Assembly: GCF_024699965.1 (NCBI RefSeq)
Contig: NZ_JAJOMZ010000004.1
Location: 1,920,001 to 1,984,000, forward strand
Length of the DNA stretch: 64,000 nucleotides
From: Flavobacterium sp. J372
GTDB lineage: Bacteria > Bacteroidota > Bacteroidia > Flavobacteriales > Flavobacteriaceae
Direction of reading: 5' to 3'
Shown: one piece after another, positions 1 to 7,156 of the stretch
How the letters are laid out: every line of letters begins with the position of its first letter
Numbering within the stretch: position 1 is the stretch's first letter
Made by a program: the position numbers and the translations under genes
Notes under the pieces: model-generated
The model's input: only the letters and a program-made list of their open reading frames with translations
What the model was told of the DNA's origin: nothing
Database searches by the model: none

Positions 1-1
1 G

Positions 2-1057
2 GAAGCCATTGAAAAAGCCGGGGTAGTTGAACAGGATGCCGAGCGTAATGTATATGTTGTAAAAGAAGTTATATCTTATATTGATGAGGCCACAGGCAGC
101 GAGATCATCGTTATGCCGGCTGATGATTACCAGGTAACGGCGATGGTAGATTTTGGTACTAAAGTGCTTGGTACACAGAATGCTACAATGAAGAATATCA
201 GCGAATTTAAGTCGCAGATTGCTGACTCGCGTACATTCAGCTTCCTGCATGAGTTGGAAACATTGCTGAACAACGGACTTATAAAAGGAGGAGATCTTAA
301 CAACGCCATTGTGTATGTTGATAAGGAAATTTCGCCTGAAACAATGGAAAGCCTGAAGGTGGCTTTTGGTAAGGATAATATATCGGTAAAACCAAACGGA
401 ATACTTGATAACCTTACGCTGCATTACCCTAATGAGGCTGCAAGGCACAAGCTGCTTGACGTAGTGGGCGACCTGGCGCTTATCGGCACAAGGATAAAAG
501 GTAAGGTTATTGCCAACAAGCCCGGGCATTTTGTGAACACGCAGTTTGCCAAGAAATTAAATAAAATCATCAAGATAGAACAGCGCAACCAGGTACCGGT
601 GTATGACCTGCACAAAGAGCCGCTAATGGACGTGAATAAGATCATGACCATGCTCCCGCACCGCCCGCCGTTCCTTCTTGTAGATAAGATACTGGAAATG
701 AGCGACAGCCATGTAGTTGGGCTTAAGAACGTGACCATGAATGAGAGTTTCTTCGTGGGCCACTTCCCGGGTGCTCCGGTAATGCCGGGCGTACTTATTG
801 TGGAAGCCATGGCACAAACGGGTGGAATCCTGATATTGAGCAGTGTGCCTGACCCGGAGAACTACCTGACATATTTTATGAAGATTGACGGTGTGAAGTT
901 TAAGCACAAAGTATTGCCGGGCGATACCCTGGTTTTTAAGTGCGACCTGATATCACCTATACGCCGCGGAATATGCCACATGCAGGCCCATGCCTATGCC
1001 AACGGCAAGCTTGTAGCCGAAGCCGAACTAATGGCGCAAATTGTAAAAAACAGCTAA
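2..1057 (+). CDS. lpxC-fabZ: Bifunctional LpxC deacetylase / FabZ dehydratase, 5' partial
   Basis: The reading frame is open to the left edge, so the start lies outside the window. The first part is the end of LpxC, the zinc-dependent deacetylase committing UDP-3-O-acyl-GlcNAc to lipid A; the conserved HKLLDVVGDLALIG stretch and following GHFVNT are visible. A linker near 600 leads into a complete FabZ (3-hydroxyacyl-ACP dehydratase), beginning MLPHRPPFLLVDKI and carrying the catalytic-region motif GHFPGAPVMPGVLIVEAMAQ. The LpxC-FabZ fusion is typical of Bacteroidota and couples lipid A and fatty acid synthesis. lpxA follows after 12 nt, so the two are surely co-transcribed. The product is cytoplasmic. 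No oddity beyond the window cut. Confidence 0.95.
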   Translation, partial: EAIEKAGVVEQDAERNVYVVKEVISYIDEATGSEIIVMPADDYQVTAMVDFGTKVLGTQNATMKNISEFKSQIADSRTFSFLHELETLLNNGLIKGGDLNNAIVYVDKEISPETMESLKVAFGKDNISVKPNGILDNLTLHYPNEAARHKLLDVVGDLALIGTRIKGKVIANKPGHFVNTQFAKKLNKIIKIEQRNQVPVYDLHKEPLMDVNKIMTMLPHRPPFLLVDKILEMSDSHVVGLKNVTMNESFFVGHFPGAPVMPGVLIVEAMAQTGGILILSSVPDPENYLTYFMKIDGVKFKHKVLPGDTLVFKCDLISPIRRGICHMQAHAYANGKLVAEAELMAQIVKNS

Positions 1058-1069
1058 CCTGAGAGTTTT

Positions 1070-1858
1070 ATGAATCAACCTTTAGCATATGTACATCCCG
1101 GCGCCAAAATCGCTAAAAATGTAGTGATTGAGCCTTTTACAACTATACACAACAATGTGGAGATAGGCGAGGGCACCTGGATAGGCAGCAACGTAACTAT
1201 TATGGAAGGTGCCCGTATAGGCAAAAACTGTAATATATTTCCCGGTGCGGTAATAAGCGCACCACCGCAAGACCTTAAATACCAGGGCGAAGAGACCACA
1301 GCAGAAATTGGCGACAACACTACAATAAGGGAGTGTGTAACTATAAACCGCGGTACAACCGACAGGATGAAAACCGTAATTGGCAAAAACTGCCTTATCA
1401 TGGCCTACTCTCACGTAGCACATGACTGCCTTGTGGGTAATTACTGTATTTTCTCAAACAATACCAACCTTGCCGGCCATATCACTGTAGGAGATTATGT
1501 AGTGCTTGCAGGTATGGTGGCAGTACACCAGTTCTCAACAATTGGCAATCATGCTTTTGTAACAGGCGGCTCGCTTGTGCGTAAAGATGTTCCGCCGTAT
1601 GTTAAGGCTGCACGTGAGCCGCTTAGCTATGTGGGTATCAACTCGGTAGGGCTTCGCAGGCGTGGCTTTACATCAGAGAAGATTACTGAAATTCAGAACA
1701 TTTACCGTATTCTTTACCAAAAGAATTACAACGTAAGCCAGGCAGTTGAAATCATTGAAGCAGACATGGAGGCGACTCCCGAACGTGATGAGATTATCAT
1801 GGCAATACGCAACTCGCCTCGCGGTGTAATGAAAGGTTATACAGGCGGTAACATATAA
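1070..1858 (+). CDS. lpxA: Acyl-ACP--UDP-N-acetylglucosamine O-acyltransferase LpxA
   Basis: LpxA transfers a 3-hydroxyacyl chain from acyl-ACP to UDP-GlcNAc, the first step of lipid A synthesis. The 262-residue length is normal. The N-terminal two thirds are left-handed beta-helix hexapeptide repeats (for example IGEGTWIGSNVTI, IGKNCNIFPGAVI). The catalytic-region sequence MAYSHVAHDCLVGN is present, followed by the helical C-terminal domain with GLRRRGFT. The ATG lies 12 nt after lpxC-fabZ, so this is the same operon and the reaction substrate for LpxC. efp follows after 63 nt and may share the transcript. Confidence 0.95.
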   Translation: MNQPLAYVHPGAKIAKNVVIEPFTTIHNNVEIGEGTWIGSNVTIMEGARIGKNCNIFPGAVISAPPQDLKYQGEETTAEIGDNTTIRECVTINRGTTDRMKTVIGKNCLIMAYSHVAHDCLVGNYCIFSNNTNLAGHITVGDYVVLAGMVAVHQFSTIGNHAFVTGGSLVRKDVPPYVKAAREPLSYVGINSVGLRRRGFTSEKITEIQNIYRILYQKNYNVSQAVEIIEADMEATPERDEIIMAIRNSPRGVMKGYTGGNI

Positions 1859-1921
1859 GTTGGCTGATGCTTTGAATTCAGCAATAAATTGAACGCAAAC
1901 AAATTAAACATAAACTAAGAA

Positions 1922-2488
1922 ATGGCAACTACAGCAGATATAAGGAACGGCCTGTGCATTAAATTCAACCACGATATTTACAAAATTATCGAATTCCTTC
2001 ACGTAAAACCAGGTAAAGGCCCAGCTTTCGTAAGGACAAAACTTAAAAGCCTTACCAATGGCAAAGTGCTTGACAATACATTTTCAGCCGGCCATAAGAT
2101 TGATACTGTGAGAGTTGAAACGCATAAGTTCCAGTTCTTATATGCTGAAGGCGACCAGTTCCACTTCATGCACGCTGAAACATACGAACAGATTTCACTG
2201 AGCAAAGATATTCTTGATGCACCGGATTTATTAAAAGAAGGTGAGCAGGTAATGGTAATCTGGAACACGGAGACTGACGCACCGTTATCTGTTGATATGC
2301 CTGCATCAGTAGTTCTTGAAGTGACTTATGCTGAGCCGGGAGTTAAAGGCAACACGGCTACCAACGCCACCAAGCCTGCAAAGGTAGAAACAGGAGCATC
2401 GGTAAACGTTCCGCTTTTTATCAATGAAGGCGACAAGATCAAGATAGATACTGCTACAGGACAGTACATGGAGCGTATTAAAGAATAA
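1922..2488 (+). CDS. efp: Translation elongation factor P
   Basis: EF-P rescues ribosomes stalled at polyproline. The 188-residue length and three-domain layout fit. The N-terminal KOW-like domain contains the loop HVKPGKGPAFVRTKLKSL with the lysine at the modifiable tip position (GKG). The C-terminal OB domain ends in VPLFINEGDKIKIDT followed by GQYMERIKE, a classic EF-P ending. It sits between lpxA and an lpxD-like gene on the same strand. The 3' spacer holds a long AT-rich inverted repeat. Confidence 0.96.
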   Translation: MATTADIRNGLCIKFNHDIYKIIEFLHVKPGKGPAFVRTKLKSLTNGKVLDNTFSAGHKIDTVRVETHKFQFLYAEGDQFHFMHAETYEQISLSKDILDAPDLLKEGEQVMVIWNTETDAPLSVDMPASVVLEVTYAEPGVKGNTATNATKPAKVETGASVNVPLFINEGDKIKIDTATGQYMERIKE

Positions 2489-2493
2489 GTTAA

Positions 2494-2554
2494 TTTGAAA
2501 ATTTGGAAATTTGCTAATTTGAAGATTCAGAACCAGCATTTCCAAATTTTCAAA
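2494..2554. repeat. AT-rich inverted repeat between efp and the lpxD-like gene
   Basis: A 17-nt arm at 2494-2510 (TTTGAAAATTTGGAAAT) is perfectly complementary to 2538-2554, with a 27-nt loop. The words AATTTGAAAATTTGG are typical of low-complexity flavobacterial spacers. It could fold in RNA, but no T-run follows, so I do not call a terminator. Confidence 0.7.
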
Positions 2555-2579
2555 TATTATAATTTTCAAATTAAAGAAA

Positions 2580-3509
2580 ATGAAATTCCCAAAGACATAT
2601 CCCCTTCATGAAATAGCCAAAATCATTAGCTGTGAATACGTTGGCGATGCTTCATTCCCTGTTGAAGGCATGAATGAAATTCATGTGGTTACGCCTGGTG
2701 ATATTGTATTTGTGGATCATCCGAAATATTATGACAAAGCTTTGCAGTCGGCGGCTACCATCGTCCTCATCAATAAGGAGGTGGAGTGTCCTGAAGGAAA
2801 AGCATTGCTGATTTCAGACGATCCATTTCGGGATTTCAACAAACTGTCGAGGCATTTCAGGCCTTTTCAGGCGTCAAACGTATCGATAGCTGCTTCCGCA
2901 GAAATAGGCGAGGGTACTGTTATTCAGCCCAATACATTCGTAGGAAATAATGTAAAGATTGGCAGAAATTGCCTTATTCACAGCAATGTTGCGATTTATG
3001 ACAATACTATAATTGGTAATAACGTAATTATACACGCGGGTACAGTACTTGGAGGCGATGCATTTTACTATAAAAAGCGACCTGAAGGATTTGACCAACT
3101 ACTTTCAGGCGGGCGTGTAGTGATTGAAGATAATGTCGGGATTGGAGCACTATGTACTATAGATAAAGGGGTTACGGGTGACACAACCATAGGTGAAGGC
3201 ACTAAACTGGATAATCAGGTACATGTAGGCCATGATACCATAATTGGTAAAAAATGCCTGATAGCAGCGCAAACAGGTATTGCAGGATGTGTGGTGATTG
3301 AAGACGAAGTAACGCTTTGGGGTCAGGTAGGTACAACCAGCGGCATAACCATTGGAAGTAAGGCAGTTGTACTGGCTCAAACCGGTGTAAGTAAGTCGCT
3401 TAAAGGAGAGAAAGTATATTTTGGGACACCTGTTGAGGAATCCCGGGAGAAGCTAAAACAGATGGCCAACGTAAAGCGTATACCCGAAATTTTAGAAAAG
3501 CTGAAGTGA
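2580..3509 (+). CDS. lpxD: LpxD-like UDP-3-O-acylglucosamine N-acyltransferase
   Basis: The protein has 309 residues. Residues 1-95 form an LpxD-type N-terminal uridine-binding domain (MNEIHVVTPGDIVFVDHPKYY). A left-handed beta-helix of hexapeptide repeats follows from about residue 100 (IGEGTVIQPNTFVG, IGRNCLIHSNVAI), with the LpxD-like segment DNQVHVGHDTIIG carrying the candidate catalytic histidine. LpxD adds the N-linked hydroxyacyl chain to UDP-3-O-acyl-GlcN. Flavobacteria often have one lpxD next to lpxC and a second outside it; this one may be the second copy, so acceptor or chain specificity could differ. The next ORF starts 1 nt after the stop. Confidence 0.8.
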   Translation: MKFPKTYPLHEIAKIISCEYVGDASFPVEGMNEIHVVTPGDIVFVDHPKYYDKALQSAATIVLINKEVECPEGKALLISDDPFRDFNKLSRHFRPFQASNVSIAASAEIGEGTVIQPNTFVGNNVKIGRNCLIHSNVAIYDNTIIGNNVIIHAGTVLGGDAFYYKKRPEGFDQLLSGGRVVIEDNVGIGALCTIDKGVTGDTTIGEGTKLDNQVHVGHDTIIGKKCLIAAQTGIAGCVVIEDEVTLWGQVGTTSGITIGSKAVVLAQTGVSKSLKGEKVYFGTPVEESREKLKQMANVKRIPEILEKLK

Positions 3510-3510
3510 T

Positions 3511-3873
3511 ATGAATGCAAAAGAACTTGTAACGGAATATTACAAACTTGAAGGTTTCAGGGATGTTGCCGCAAGTGAGCGGTTTATTCATGACGACCTT
3601 CAACTAAAATGGCACAGCTCTAAAGGTTACCTTGAGCTTGACAAAAATGACTTCATCGCCCTTGTTACCGAAATGGGCAAGTCATACTGTGGTTCAAGGC
3701 TGGATATCAGCCACATAGTTGCTGAGGGAGACACTGTTACTGTGCGATATACACACTATGTTTGTGCCATTGAAAACCCATCAGAAGAAATGACCCTGGC
3801 ACACTTTGTAGTAATCTGGGAAGTGAGAGACAATAAACTGTACAAAGGCTACCTGATGAGCCAATTGGGTTAA
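3511..3873 (+). CDS. Nuclear transport factor 2 (NTF2/SnoaL)-like family protein
   Basis: This small 120-residue protein has the alpha+beta cone pattern of NTF2-like proteins: an N-terminal helix (KELVTEYYKLEGF), then strands such as VAEGDTVTVRYTHYV and LAHFVVIWEVRDNKLYKGY. It has no signal peptide, so it is probably cytoplasmic. The ATG is 1 nt after the stop of the lpxD-like gene, implying translational coupling. Substrate and function cannot be read from the sequence. Confidence 0.75.
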   Translation: MNAKELVTEYYKLEGFRDVAASERFIHDDLQLKWHSSKGYLELDKNDFIALVTEMGKSYCGSRLDISHIVAEGDTVTVRYTHYVCAIENPSEEMTLAHFVVIWEVRDNKLYKGYLMSQLG

Positions 3874-3914
3874 AAAAATAACAATATAATCACCCAAAAC
3901 CGGGCATTAATTGC

Positions 3915-3922
3915 TAAATTTG
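3915..3922 (+). promoter_or_regulatory. TAnnTTTG -7 promoter element before sucD
   Basis: TAAATTTG matches the Bacteroidota -7 consensus TAnnTTTG. It lies 28 nt before the sucD ATG, predicting transcription start near 3928. No clean -33 TTTG is seen at the usual spacing. Confidence 0.6.
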
Positions 3923-3950
3923 CAACAACCAAAAAATAACATAAAATATC

Positions 3951-4823
3951 ATGAGTGTTTTAGTAAATAAAGATTCTAAAATAATTGTTCAGGGTTTTAC
4001 CGGCAGCGAGGGAACATTCCACGCGTCGCAAATGATAGAGTACGGAACTAACGTAGTAGGTGGCGTAACGCCCGGAAAAGGCGGCACTACACACCTTGAC
4101 CGTCCGGTTTTCAACACAGTGAAAGACGCTGTTGAAATTGCAGGGGCCGATACAACTATCATCTTCGTACCGCCCGCTTTTGCTGCAGATGCCATCATGG
4201 AAGCTGCCGAAGCCGGTATTAAAGTAATCATTACGATAACTGAAGGTATCCCTGTGGCAGACATGATAAAAGCATACGATTACATTAAAGGAAAAGACTG
4301 CCGTTTGGTTGGCCCGAACTGCCCCGGCGTAATTACTCCGGAAGAAGCTAAAGTAGGCATCATGCCTGGATTTGTATTCAAAAAAGGTACGGTAGGTATC
4401 GTTTCTAAGTCAGGAACGCTTACGTATGAAGCTGCAGACCAGGTAGTTAAGCAAGGCCTTGGTATAACAACTGCTATCGGTATCGGTGGTGACCCAATCA
4501 TCGGGACTACAACTAAAGAGGCGGTTGAGCTTCTTATGAACGACCCTGAAACTGAGGCTATTATAATGATTGGCGAGATTGGCGGCCAACTTGAAGCTGA
4601 TGCTGCAAAATGGATTAAAGCTGACGGTAACCGCAAACCTGTAATTGGCTTTATTGCAGGTGAAACCGCGCCAAAAGGCCGTACAATGGGCCATGCCGGA
4701 GCTATCGTGGGTGGGGCGGACGACACTGCCGAAGCCAAAAAACGCATCATGCGTGAGAATGGAATTCACGTGGTTGATTCGCCTGCCGAAATCGGTAAAA
4801 AAGTGAAGGAAATTTTAGGATAA
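3951..4823 (+). CDS. sucD: Succinyl-CoA ligase [ADP-forming] subunit alpha
   Basis: SucD is the CoA-binding, phosphohistidine-bearing alpha subunit of succinyl-CoA synthetase in the TCA cycle. Its 290 residues match the family. Visible features: CoA-binding Rossmann start [26 protein letters not shown], the [10 protein letters not shown] segment, and the phosphohistidine loop GHAGAIVGG near residue 247. Its partner sucC is 40 kb away on the other strand (45239-46432), so the subunits are separate transcription units. A promoter precedes it and a strong terminator follows. Confidence 0.96.
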   Translation: MSVLVNKDSKIIVQGFTGSEGTFHASQMIEYGTNVVGGVTPGKGGTTHLDRPVFNTVKDAVEIAGADTTIIFVPPAFAADAIMEAAEAGIKVIITITEGIPVADMIKAYDYIKGKDCRLVGPNCPGVITPEEAKVGIMPGFVFKKGTVGIVSKSGTLTYEAADQVVKQGLGITTAIGIGGDPIIGTTTKEAVELLMNDPETEAIIMIGEIGGQLEADAAKWIKADGNRKPVIGFIAGETAPKGRTMGHAGAIVGGADDTAEAKKRIMRENGIHVVDSPAEIGKKVKEILG

Positions 4824-4844
4824 TCTTTACATGATATAAAGATT

Positions 4845-4870
4845 AAAGCCACTTGATCGAGTGGCTTTTT
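4845..4870 (+). terminator. Rho-independent terminator after sucD
   Basis: AAAGCCACT (4845-4853) pairs with AGTGGCTTT around a TGATCG loop, followed by a T-run. A second short inverted repeat (AATCTTTA/TAAAGATT, 4822-4844) sits directly before it. Confidence 0.85.
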
Positions 4871-5146
4871 TTATTTAGAATCCTGTTAAAAACGGAGTGT
4901 TTTTGCTTTATACTTCTTTTTACGACCTCCAAACGCATTTTTTAACAAAACTTAATTTGTTGATTTTCAGCACAAGTATTTCTTTTATGCTGCTCTTTTC
5001 AAAGCCGTCAAGAGAAGCATTTAACAACCTGTTAACTTTTACCCTAAGAAAAATCTGCCTTTTAAAATAATCGATGAACGGCACAATTTTGAAAAGGTTT
5101 TGTAACTACCTTCTCAAAATGCCAGCGTACCTTTGCAGCAGGAAAT

Positions 5147-5173
5147 AAAAAAGCCTCCCAGGACTGGAGAGGC
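5147..5173 (-). terminator. Rho-independent terminator of the short minus-strand unit
   Basis: Read on the minus strand, GCCTCTCC pairs imperfectly with GGGAGGC around AGTCCT, followed by six Ts. There is no recognised gene on that strand other than the candidate short unit just upstream. Confidence 0.7.
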
Positions 5174-5329
5174 ATCTTCAATCATTCCCGGATATTCACC
5201 GGCAGCGGCACAGGGGGCTGGTGCGCTACAGGCTTAAAATCGTCCGGATGTTTCCAACTACACACGCGGCAGTCACAAACAGCATTCGTAAATTCTTCTT
5301 CAATTTTTCAGTGTTTTTTGGTTATCCAA
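5147..5329 (-). ncRNA. Candidate short transcript: small RNA or small-protein mRNA
   Basis: On the minus strand a TATATTTG -7 element (5342-5335) is followed by about 180 nt that end in an intrinsic terminator (5173-5147). The 5' end can form a perfect 7-bp hairpin (CAGTGTT/AACACTG, 5309-5336). The region is also open from the TGA at 5310-5308 to a TGA at 5184-5182, about 41 codons, encoding a Cys- and Pro-rich peptide (EEEFTNAVCDCRVCSWKHP and onward), but without an ATG. The same frame is open for a further 25 codons upstream of the 5308 TGA. It may be an sRNA, a short mRNA with a non-ATG start or an indel, or a decayed gene. I recognise no family. Confidence 0.4.
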
Positions 5330-5334
5330 CACTG

Positions 5335-5342
5335 CAAATATA
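5335..5342 (-). promoter_or_regulatory. TAnnTTTG -7 element of the short minus-strand unit
   Basis: The minus strand reads TATATTTG, an exact match to the Bacteroidota -7 consensus. It predicts a start near 5329, about 180 nt before the terminator at 5147. Confidence 0.5.
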
Positions 5343-5399
5343 TAGGCGTTTGTAATCCTTCATCATCTTCTTCTATATCTTCTCTCTAATCAGCTATAA

Positions 5400-5558
5400 G
5401 GTTTTCTTATAGTAGGTATTAGGTCTTAGGTCTTACGTATACAGACCGTTCTTTGACATACTGATTTAATCTTTCAGAACTGCTTAGGTGAACAGCTATG
5501 CCATCCCGATGAAGTTCCATGTCGAACGCAGCTTGCGGAGTTGAGACATCTAAAGCAT
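5400..5558. other. Gene-free stretch with a boxA-like word
   Basis: No credible ORF is seen. The segment holds low-complexity words (AGGTATTAGGTCTTAGGTCTTACG) and GTTCTTTGACATA at 5448-5460, which resembles the boxA-like word found in flavobacterial rRNA leaders. No rRNA or tRNA follows. The sequence 4871-5140 is likewise gene-free and T-rich. Confidence 0.35.
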
Positions 5559-5990
5559 GACTGTAGCAGTCACGCTGAGCCTGTCGAAGCGCCGCAAGAG
5601 TGAAGCTAGTTCCACTCTCGCGATGGTTTAGCGGTGTGTTTAGGGGAACGCGGATAACGCGCCTGCCCGAATGGTACAGGCGGGGATTTAGCAGATTCAC
5701 GCAGATTTTCCAACAAGACTGTAGCAGTCACGCTGAGCCTGTCGAAGCGCCGCATAAGTGAAGCTAGTTCCACTCTTGAGAGAGTTAGCGGTGTGTTTAG
5801 GGAACGCGGTAACGCGCCTGCCCGAATGGTACAGGCGGGGATTTAGTAGATTCTCGCAGATTTTCCAACAAGAGTGAAGCAGTCACACTGAGCTTGTCGA
5901 AGTGCCACCCGAGTGAAGTAATTCCCCCTTTATAAGCAGGGGGCTAGTTCCCCTCTTGAGAGGGGTTAGGGGTGTGTTTATGGTTAGGTG
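5559..5990. repeat. Tandem 158-bp repeat (two copies plus a partial third)
   Basis: Copy 1 is about 5559-5716 and copy 2 about 5717-5872. Both start ACTGTAGCAGTCACGCTGAG and end GCAGATTTTCCAACAAG, with a few substitutions and indels. A third, diverged partial copy continues to about 5990 (AGTGAAGCAGTCACACTGAG). Each unit contains the word TGAGCCTGTCGAAGCGC and a hairpin CCTGCCCGAATGGTACAGGCGGG. Related words recur at 6935-7000. An ORF crossing the array is a by-product of the repeat. Confidence 0.85.
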
Positions 5991-6010
5991 TGCTATGGGC
6001 CAGAAGGCAT

Positions 6011-6036
6011 AAAAAAAGCCGCACCGTAGTGCAGCC
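6011..6036 (-). terminator. Rho-independent terminator after the 6068-6781 gene
   Basis: On the minus strand GCTGCAC pairs with GTGCGGC around TACG, followed by seven Ts. It lies about 30 nt past the stop codon of the upstream minus-strand gene. Confidence 0.85.
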
Positions 6037-6067
6037 TCTGTATAATTCTTAGGGGAAAGAAAGCGTA

Positions 6068-6781
6068 TTATAATTTCTGGTTGCTCTTTTTAACGATTTT
6101 TTCTATTCTTTTGTCAAGGTCACCCATCAGTTCCTCAAGCGCGCTCTCACACATCGGCAGCACTTTAGCAGGCTTCATGATAGGCACACCGCCGGCCATA
6201 ACGCCCGTTTTCTTAGAGTTCTCGCCTTCAGTGATGTTAAACACCTTTTCGCCCTTCTTGTTGAAAAGCGCAATATTGGTAGTCGCCCTCATTTTTGTAG
6301 TGGCAGTACCGCCAATACCAAAGCCTTTCTGCATAGCGAAATCAATCCAGACAAACATCACGCCGTCGTACTCAGAGAACATTTTGGCCATAGCCGTTTC
6401 GTTCTTCTTGCCCCAGTTGTGGTTAATCGCCTTGTAGCCCTCAATTGTGGTATAATTGGTAGCATTGCGGTCACCCGGGTAGTCCGAAACCCATGCCTGG
6501 TACTCCGGCTTGCCTGTAACAAGCTTCTCGTCAACCAGCTCAAAAGGGAACTTCTTGGCATAATCATTAAAAAACGCCGTGTGGTAACGCTCCAATAGCG
6601 GCTGAAGGTTAAACGACGGGTCGTTGGCAAGGTCGGCAATAATTTCTGCGCCGCCCATACCCACATCGGTAAGGTCAACCGACTTATCGGCAAAAAACGT
6701 TACAACCGCAACCTTCTTCTTTTGTGCAAAGCCTGTAGTCACAACCAAAAGCATCGCTAGCACCAAAGTAATTTTCTTCAT
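6068..6781 (-). CDS. Secreted hypothetical protein
   Basis: The protein has 237 residues. A clear signal peptide (MKKITLVLAMLLVVTTGFAQ, signal peptidase I type) is followed by KKKVAVVTFFADKSVDL, a beta strand seen in lipoprotein-like assembly or stress proteins. The rest is mixed alpha/beta with a glycine-rich middle (FGIGGTATTKMRATTNIALF) and a lysine-rich C-terminus. It is probably periplasmic. It forms a single-gene unit with its own terminator. I do not recognise the family. Confidence 0.75.
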   Translation of the reverse strand: MKKITLVLAMLLVVTTGFAQKKKVAVVTFFADKSVDLTDVGMGGAEIIADLANDPSFNLQPLLERYHTAFFNDYAKKFPFELVDEKLVTGKPEYQAWVSDYPGDRNATNYTTIEGYKAINHNWGKKNETAMAKMFSEYDGVMFVWIDFAMQKGFGIGGTATTKMRATTNIALFNKKGEKVFNITEGENSKKTGVMAGGVPIMKPAKVLPMCESALEELMGDLDKRIEKIVKKSNQKL

Positions 6782-6934
6782 AAATAATTGTTTATTAAGA
6801 TTTTAAATCGGGTGCAAAGAAAGCATAACCAAATGAATATACAATGACCTGTATGTTAAATTTTTAAGAAGCGAAAGGCATGGGCTTTACCGGCAGGCGT
6901 AATTCCCGCCCTCGCCTTTATCCCGCAAAAGTAA

Positions 6935-7000
6935 AGTCACACTGAGCTTGTCGAAGTGCGGCTTTACGGTAAGGTTAGTCTGAACTTGTCGAAGTATAGG
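6935..7000. repeat. Dispersed CTGAGCTTGTCGAAGT-type repeat words
   Basis: AGTCACACTGAGCTTGTCGA at 6935 and a degenerate copy (AGTCTGAACTTGTCGAAG) at 6977 match words in the 5559-5990 array. Such words are common in flavobacterial spacers. The 77-codon ORF over this spacer (6887-7120) is not supported. The rest of the 6782-7156 gap holds nothing recognisable. Confidence 0.7.
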
Positions 7001-7156
7001 CTTTGATTGCGGGGATACCGTGTCTGTCGGGGCTAGGAAGAAGCTGTTTGGTTTGCTTTTAATTTTTACTAAAACGATATTTTCGCTCTCGCTTTTGAAA
7101 TGCTTCTTTGCCTCCTTCAACTATTTCAGCAATATGTTCCTTAACACCCATAGATT

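Noticed and set aside
5128-5135. TACCTTTG on the plus strand as a promoter
   Set aside because: It matches the -7 consensus, but the transcript would begin inside the minus-strand terminator and leads to no gene.
5419-5700. ORF of 93 codons over the tandem repeat
   Set aside because: It runs across non-coding repeat units and its sequence is the translation of dispersed spacer words.
6887-7120. 77-codon minus-strand ORF and a 30-codon ORF at 7059-7151 downstream of the trlF-like gene
   Set aside because: The first starts with TTG and covers the repeat words; the second, although it begins with ATG 6 nt after the trlF-like stop, is too short and lacks any supporting feature.
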